Of a DNA stretch of 64,000 nt, positions 60,032 to 64,000 are shown piece by piece (the stretch's first letter is position 1; every line of letters begins with the position of its first letter). Below the pieces are notes generated by a model. It ran no database searches and was not told where the DNA came from. It saw nothing but the letters and a program-made list of their open reading frames with translations. Origin of the DNA: Gulosibacter sediminis (GTDB taxonomy: Bacteria; Actinomycetota; Actinomycetes; Actinomycetales; Microbacteriaceae); the NCBI RefSeq assembly GCF_023370115.1, contig NZ_CP097160.1, positions 2,170,001 through 2,234,000 of the forward strand, written 5' to 3'. The position numbers and the translations under genes were made by a program.

Positions 60032-61414
60032 CTATTGGGAGGTTTGGGTGGCGTCGGGGACGTTGCCGTCGAGGGCGTCCTCGATGAGGGTGTGGCCGTA
60101 GTCGTAGTCGGGCGCGACGTTTTCGATCTCGAAGACCGGCGGCGCAAGGTCGAGGCGCACGTTGTCGTCGCGCCCACGCGACTTCAGCGCGAGGTCGGCG
60201 ACGACACCGATCTCGCCCTTCGGAATATCGGTCGTCACGACCTCGTCGAGCGCGTTCATGATGTCGGTCGAGTGCTGCGCCATCGCGCCGGGCAGCTGCG
60301 CGATGATCGCATCCTGCAGCTCGCGCTGGCGCTCCATGCGGGCGTAGTCGGTGGTCTCGTACCGGCTGCGCGCGTACCAGAGCGCGTGGTCGCCGTTCAG
60401 GGTCTGCAGGCCCGGCTCGATGTATGCGGTTGGCGGCGTCCAGCCCGGCGAACCGTCGTCGTTAATGCCCATCGCGATGCGCTCCTGCACATCGATCTCG
60501 ACGCCGCCCATCGCATCCACGAGGTCGGCGAAGCCCTGCATATTGATCATGACGTAGTACTGAATGTCGAGGCCGGTGATCCACTCGACCGCATCCTTCG
60601 TCGCCTCGATGCCGGGCTCGGAGCCGTGGTCGGCGGCGTCCTGATACATGTCGTAGTCCCACACCGTCACCTCGGTGTAGACCGAATTGAGGTAGCAGAC
60701 GTCGACGTTGCAGCCGGTGTAGCCGTCGGGGTACATGTCGTGCATCGGCCCGTCGACGAAGCCGAAGTCGGTGAGGGTACGCGGCAAGCCGATGGTCGTG
60801 ACCCGACCCGTGAACACGTCGAAGCTCATGACGCTGATCGAGTCAGGGCGCACACCCTCGCGATCTTCGCCCTCGTCGCCGCCGAGCAGCATGATGTTGA
60901 TGCGGCCGTCGGCCGGCACCTTGAGCCCCGCGTTCGGGCCACCAAAGATGTTGTCGATCGTGTTGCGCACGACCCCGATCTGCGTCGCAACGAAGCCGCC
61001 CACAAACACCGGAATCAAGGTCGCAATGAGCGCGACCACAAGCACCAGGCCGCGGGCGAGCGCATCCACGCGAATCAGCTTCGCCTGCCGCATGGTCTCG
61101 ACCATCGTGACGGCCATCCAGATGCCGTAGCCGAGGAACACCCACGCGAGCAGCCGCAGCCCCCACGAAGTGGTGAGCGGGAAGAACAGCACGCTGCGCA
61201 GCACGAACCAGAGCACAAGTGCGGCGATGAGTACGTACACCCAGAGCAGCCACAGCCGCAGGCCCGCGCGGCCGAAGCGGCGGTTGCCCGCGAGCAGCGG
61301 CCCGGCACCCGGCACGAGCAGGTTGGCGACGAGCAACCACCACGCCCGACGCGTCATGAACTCGGGTGAGGACACGTCGGGCTGACGCAGCGGGCGGGCG
61401 AAAGATGAGTGCAT
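60032..61414 (-). CDS. LytR-CpsA-Psr (LCP) family glycopolymer transferase
   Basis: A 460-residue protein. Three to four membrane helices in the first about 150 residues are more than the usual one; then an extracytoplasmic LCP domain (about 165-440) with INIMLLGGDEGEDREGVRPDS, VTTIGLPRTL, MGGVEIDVQERI and the Arg-rich ALWYARSRYETTDYARMERQ signature. LCP proteins move polyprenyl-linked glycans onto peptidoglycan. The catalytic Arg and Asp residues are present. A good candidate for attaching the rhamnose polysaccharide to the wall. ATG 61414 is preceded by TAGGCC 8 nt upstream, leaderless. Confidence 0.93.
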   Translation of the reverse strand: MHSSFARPLRQPDVSSPEFMTRRAWWLLVANLLVPGAGPLLAGNRRFGRAGLRLWLLWVYVLIAALVLWFVLRSVLFFPLTTSWGLRLLAWVFLGYGIWMAVTMVETMRQAKLIRVDALARGLVLVVALIATLIPVFVGGFVATQIGVVRNTIDNIFGGPNAGLKVPADGRINIMLLGGDEGEDREGVRPDSISVMSFDVFTGRVTTIGLPRTLTDFGFVDGPMHDMYPDGYTGCNVDVCYLNSVYTEVTVWDYDMYQDAADHGSEPGIEATKDAVEWITGLDIQYYVMINMQGFADLVDAMGGVEIDVQERIAMGINDDGSPGWTPPTAYIEPGLQTLNGDHALWYARSRYETTDYARMERQRELQDAIIAQLPGAMAQHSTDIMNALDEVVTTDIPKGEIGVVADLALKSRGRDDNVRLDLAPPVFEIENVAPDYDYGHTLIEDALDGNVPDATQTSQ

Positions 61415-61428
61415 AAATGAAAGGCCTA
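61415..61428 (-). promoter_or_regulatory. Leaderless-type -10 for the LCP gene
   Basis: Minus-strand TAGGCC (61428-61423), 8 nt from ATG 61414, no Shine-Dalgarno. The last base departs from the TAnnnT pattern, so confidence is modest. Confidence 0.35.
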
Positions 61429-61504
61429 GGTCGCGGACGCGAAGGGGCGCGTCTGACGGAACACGGCAATCACGCCCCGAGGGAATATACCCGGCGCGCT
61501 CGCG

Positions 61505-61525
61505 AAAAACCGTCGGCCAAGCCGA
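61505..61525 (-). terminator. Terminator of the purK-purE operon
   Basis: On the minus strand, directly after the purE stop, a short stem TCGGC/GCCGA (loop TTG, 61525-61513) is followed by five Ts (61509-61505). Short but with the U-run expected of an intrinsic terminator. Confidence 0.6.
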
Positions 61526-61528
61526 GTG

Positions 61529-62032
61529 CTAGAGCTGCGCCTTGAGCGCGGCGTTCTTCTCGTCGACCATCGCGGTGAGCCCGTCGGCGTACTCCTGCAG
61601 GCGATCCGCCACCGTCGCATCGTGCGAGCCGAGGATGCGCGCAGCGAGGATACCCGCGTTCTTCGCCCCGCCGATCGACACAGTGGCGACCGGGATACCC
61701 GCGGGCATCTGCACGATCGACAGCAGCGAGTCCATCCCGTCGAGGTATTTGAGCGGTACGGGTACGCCGACGACCGGCAGCGTCGTCATCGAGGCGACCA
61801 TGCCGGGCAGGTGCGCGGCGCCGCCAGCGCCCGCGATAATCACCTCGATGCCGCGCGAGCGCGCCTGCCGGGCATAGTCGACCATCTTGTCGGGCGTGCG
61901 GTGGGCCGAGACGACCTCGACCTCGCACGCGACACCGAACTCGGCGAGGATGTCGCGGGCCTCGTGCATGACTCGCCAGTCAGAGTCAGAGCCCATGATG
62001 ATGCCCACGCGGGGCGAAGTTTCGGTGGTCAT
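61529..62032 (-). CDS. purE: N5-carboxyaminoimidazole ribonucleotide mutase
   Basis: A 167-residue class I PurE, which converts N5-CAIR to CAIR in purine synthesis. [22 protein letters not shown] and [14 protein letters not shown] (substrate and catalytic His) and [13 protein letters not shown] are intact. Its ATG overlaps the purK stop by 4 nt (ATGA), so the two products, acting in consecutive steps, are coupled. Ended by the hairpin at 61505-61525. Confidence 0.96.
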   Translation of the reverse strand: MTTETSPRVGIIMGSDSDWRVMHEARDILAEFGVACEVEVVSAHRTPDKMVDYARQARSRGIEVIIAGAGGAAHLPGMVASMTTLPVVGVPVPLKYLDGMDSLLSIVQMPAGIPVATVSIGGAKNAGILAARILGSHDATVADRLQEYADGLTAMVDEKNAALKAQL

Positions 62033-63165
62033 TCCGCGCTCTCCTCATCGTCGAACATGGCGGCCGCGGCGCGAGCGGCGTAAGCGACCTCGTCGAGGTT
62101 GCCGCCGCTCACCGTGACGTGGCCCACCTTGCGGCCGGGGCGTGCCGACTTGCCGTAGGTGTGCAGCTTCGCCTCGGGGTGGCGGGCCATCACCGCCGCG
62201 AAGCGGTCGGTGATCGCCTCGTGCTGCGGGCCGCCGAGAATGTTGATCATGACGCTCGCGGCGTCGCGGGCGCTGGCGTCGCCGAGGGGCAGGTCGAGTA
62301 CGGCGCGCAGGTGCTGCTCGAACTGGCTCGTGCGGGCACCGTCCATCGTCCAGTGCCCCGTGTTGTGCGGGCGCATCGCGAGCTCGTTGATGAGCACACG
62401 GTCGTCGGTGGTCTCGAACAGCTCGACCGCGAGCACGCCGGTGACGTCGAGGCCGGATGCGATCTGCTCGGCAATCGCGCGCGTCACCTCGTTCTCGCGC
62501 GGGGAGGCGGAGGGCGCCGGCGCAAGCACCTCCTTGCACACACCGTTTTGCTGCACCGACTCGACGAGCGGCCAGGCCACGATCTCGCCGGATGGGCGGC
62601 GCGCTACGAGCTGCGCGAGCTCGCGGCGGAAGTCGACGAGTTCCTCGACGAGCAGGGCATCGAAGTCGCCGAACCAGTCGGCGCCCTCGCTGCCGGCGCG
62701 CACGATGCGCACGCCGTGGCCGTCGTAGCCGCCGCGCGGCGTCTTGAGCACGGCCGCGCCGCCGTGTGCGGCGATGAACGCGTCGAGTTCGGCCTCGGTG
62801 CGCACTTCGGCCCATTCGGGCACCGGGGCGCCGAGCTCAGTGAGGCGGCGGCGCATCGCAAGCTTGTCCTGCGCGAACTCGAGGGCGTGGGGGCCGGGAT
62901 GCACGGCGACGCCGTCGTCGATGAGGGCGCGGAGGATTTCCTGCGGCACGTGCTCGTGGTCGAAGGTGACGACGTCAACCCCGCGGGCGAACTCGCGCAC
63001 CGTCTCGAGGTCGCGATAGTCGCCAACCTCGGTCGCCGCGAGCCGGGCCGAGGAGCCCTCCGCCTCGGCGAGCACGCGGATCTCAATGCCAAGTTCGAGC
63101 GCCTGCGGCACCATCATTCGGGCGAGCTGGCCGCCGCCGATAACACCCACAATTGGCACTGGCAT
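62029..63165 (-). CDS. purK: N5-carboxyaminoimidazole ribonucleotide synthase
   Basis: A 378-residue ATP-grasp enzyme making N5-CAIR from AIR, bicarbonate and [42 protein letters not shown] (ATP loop), [17 protein letters not shown] and [15 protein letters not shown] are family landmarks. ATG 63165 has GGAGGA 6 nt upstream. The gene diverges from the GtrA-family gene and runs into purE with a 4-nt overlap. Confidence 0.96.
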   Translation of the reverse strand: MPVPIVGVIGGGQLARMMVPQALELGIEIRVLAEAEGSSARLAATEVGDYRDLETVREFARGVDVVTFDHEHVPQEILRALIDDGVAVHPGPHALEFAQDKLAMRRRLTELGAPVPEWAEVRTEAELDAFIAAHGGAAVLKTPRGGYDGHGVRIVRAGSEGADWFGDFDALLVEELVDFRRELAQLVARRPSGEIVAWPLVESVQQNGVCKEVLAPAPSASPRENEVTRAIAEQIASGLDVTGVLAVELFETTDDRVLINELAMRPHNTGHWTMDGARTSQFEQHLRAVLDLPLGDASARDAASVMINILGGPQHEAITDRFAAVMARHPEAKLHTYGKSARPGRKVGHVTVSGGNLDEVAYAARAAAAMFDDEESAE

Positions 63166-63268
63166 GAAAATCCTCCGCTAGTTGTATGACGTGCACGCTG
63201 CCCGCCGACATCCTCTCCATTCTGGCATCCGCAACCGGCAGATCAGCGTTCCCAGTGGCCTCTCATGC

Positions 63269-63274
63269 GAGAAT
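63269..63274 (+). promoter_or_regulatory. -10 box for the GtrA-family gene
   Basis: GAGAAT at 63269-63274 predicts transcription from about 63282. The ATG at 63265 would lie outside this transcript, which favours TTG 63325 as the start. Confidence 0.4.
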
Positions 63275-63324
63275 GGGCGACGGCCCGCGAGGACTTTCCC
63301 TGCACCCGACCCATCGGATACGCA

Positions 63325-63906
63325 TTGACTGAACAGCAGCATCCCCACCACGACCCGTCGTGGCGCGACACCAGACACCCCCAATCGGGTGCGATCGCGA
63401 TCATTGCTGCTGAAGAGGCCGACGCGCGGACCCACCCCGAAGATCACCCGCGCCGCGGCACTGCCGCGTGGTGGGGTCATCTGTTCAAGCAGCTCATGAA
63501 GTTCGGCCTCATCGGCGGCCTCGGTGTCGTCGTCGACATGGGTGTGTTCAACTGGCTGCGCGCGACCGTGCTCTCGCCGTCAGAGGTCACGTGGGGGCCG
63601 ATGGCCGCAAACATCATCGCGACCCTTGTCGCAATCGTCTTCAACTGGGCCGGCAACCGCTTCTGGACGTTCCGCAAGGAACGCCACCACACCTCGACCT
63701 CGCGCGAGGCAATCGAGTTCTTCGCCGTAAGCCTCGCCGGCATGCTCATCGGCCTGCTGCCGCTGTGGTTCACCCACTACGGCATGGGCTGGACGAGCCC
63801 GATCGCCGACAACATTTCGAAGCTCGTCGGTATCGGGCTCGGCTCGGTATTCCGCTTCGTGCTCTACCGCTGGTGGGTCTACTCCCCCAGCCGCGCGACC
63901 GCCTAG
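63325..63906 (+). CDS. GtrA-family membrane protein
   Basis: About 193 residues with four membrane helices, typical of GtrA: KFGLIGGLGVVVDMGVFNWL, IATLVAIVFNWAGNRFWTFR (the conserved NRxWTF motif), and a last FVLYRWWVY. GtrA proteins are thought to flip undecaprenyl-phosphate sugars or support GtrB-like transferases in glycan decoration. The long N-terminus is polar and His/Asp-rich. I use TTG 63325, which follows the predicted transcript start; an in-frame ATG at 63265 is the alternative (213 residues). It is divergent from purK and probably serves the GT2 enzyme at 43.3-44.4 kb. Confidence 0.83.
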   Translation: MTEQQHPHHDPSWRDTRHPQSGAIAIIAAEEADARTHPEDHPRRGTAAWWGHLFKQLMKFGLIGGLGVVVDMGVFNWLRATVLSPSEVTWGPMAANIIATLVAIVFNWAGNRFWTFRKERHHTSTSREAIEFFAVSLAGMLIGLLPLWFTHYGMGWTSPIADNISKLVGIGLGSVFRFVLYRWWVYSPSRATA

Positions 63907-63929
63907 CGGCCGCGCGACCGGCGGACTGG

Positions 63930-64000
63930 CTAGCTCACGACCGCCGCGAGGTCACGCGCCGAGCGCGCGAGCACATCCACGCCCGCGCGCAGCTCGTCGA
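63930..64000 (-). CDS. 3' end of a gene on the minus strand, unknown product
   Basis: An open frame reads in from the window end and stops at 63930-63932, encoding the C-terminus DELRAGVDVLARSARDLAAV (plus VS). Codon choice matches its neighbours. Only about 23 residues are visible, so no function is assigned. Confidence 0.5.
   Translation of the reverse strand, partial: DELRAGVDVLARSARDLAAVVS

Noticed and set aside
1-64000. tRNA, rRNA, CRISPR array, prophage or insertion sequence
   Set aside because: No cloverleaf-like or rRNA segments, repeat-spacer arrays, integrase, transposase or phage structural genes were recognised; the only mobile-like trace is the HNH remnant.

Overview
This 64 kb window is chromosomal DNA from a high-GC Gram-positive bacterium. 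A WhiB regulator, DUF3499, DUF5719, DUF4916, Nei2 beside full-length Lhr, and an LAVTG-type wall-sorting motif all point to Actinomycetota. Overall style (strong GAC/CTC/GCG codon bias, GTG starts, many leaderless genes) fits the Microbacteriaceae, but the family assignment is inference. I see no phage, insertion sequence, tRNA, rRNA or CRISPR array.

0-13.6 kb, housekeeping and repair: a truncated TPR protein, SprT-like metalloprotein, PLP aldolase, an HNH endonuclease remnant, ornithine cyclodeaminase-like and EVE-domain proteins, a small membrane protein, a DUF4916 Nudix-like protein, then lhr overlapping nei, convergent with manB, and an NAD(P)-binding protein. 12.8-20.2 kb, a cell-envelope block (DUF3499, metallopeptidase-like protein, DUF5719, a 997-residue membrane glycosyltransferase, whiB, manA). 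Its gene content matches the whiB2/pmmA/manA neighbourhood known in mycobacteria.

20.2-52.8 kb, a large surface-polysaccharide region: O-antigen-ligase-like protein; a lipoprotein translationally coupled to a putative sortase-anchored repeat protein; two rhamnan-synthesis (RgpF-like) proteins; a Wzm/Wzt ABC exporter followed by a glycosyltransferase with a long coiled coil; rmlC-rmlA; YfhO-like and DUF2142-like membrane proteins; a nitroreductase-like / flippase-like / pyruvyltransferase trio; ugd; several glycosyltransferases including a GT2-GT4 fusion; an acyltransferase-SGNH protein; and rmlB-rmlD. All four dTDP-L-rhamnose genes, UDP-glucuronate synthesis and mannose-phosphate interconversion are present. 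The simplest reading is a rhamnose-containing wall polysaccharide, pyruvylated and acylated, made inside, exported by the ABC transporter and attached to peptidoglycan by LCP-type enzymes such as the one at 60-61.4 kb.

52.8-59.9 kb, a 5-oxoproline (pyroglutamate) catabolic operon: NRAMP-fold transporter, PxpA, DUF1445 protein, a PxpB-PxpC fusion and a biotin carboxylase/carrier subunit, with a divergent GntR/FCD regulator. 60-64 kb: a long hairpin, an LCP protein, purK-purE, a GtrA-family protein and the 3' end of one more gene.

Two signals run across the window: (i) many genes have a TAnnnT-like -10 box 6-8 nt before the start codon, implying leaderless mRNAs; (ii) the hexamer GGATGC/GCATCC looks over-represented and overrides normal codon choice.
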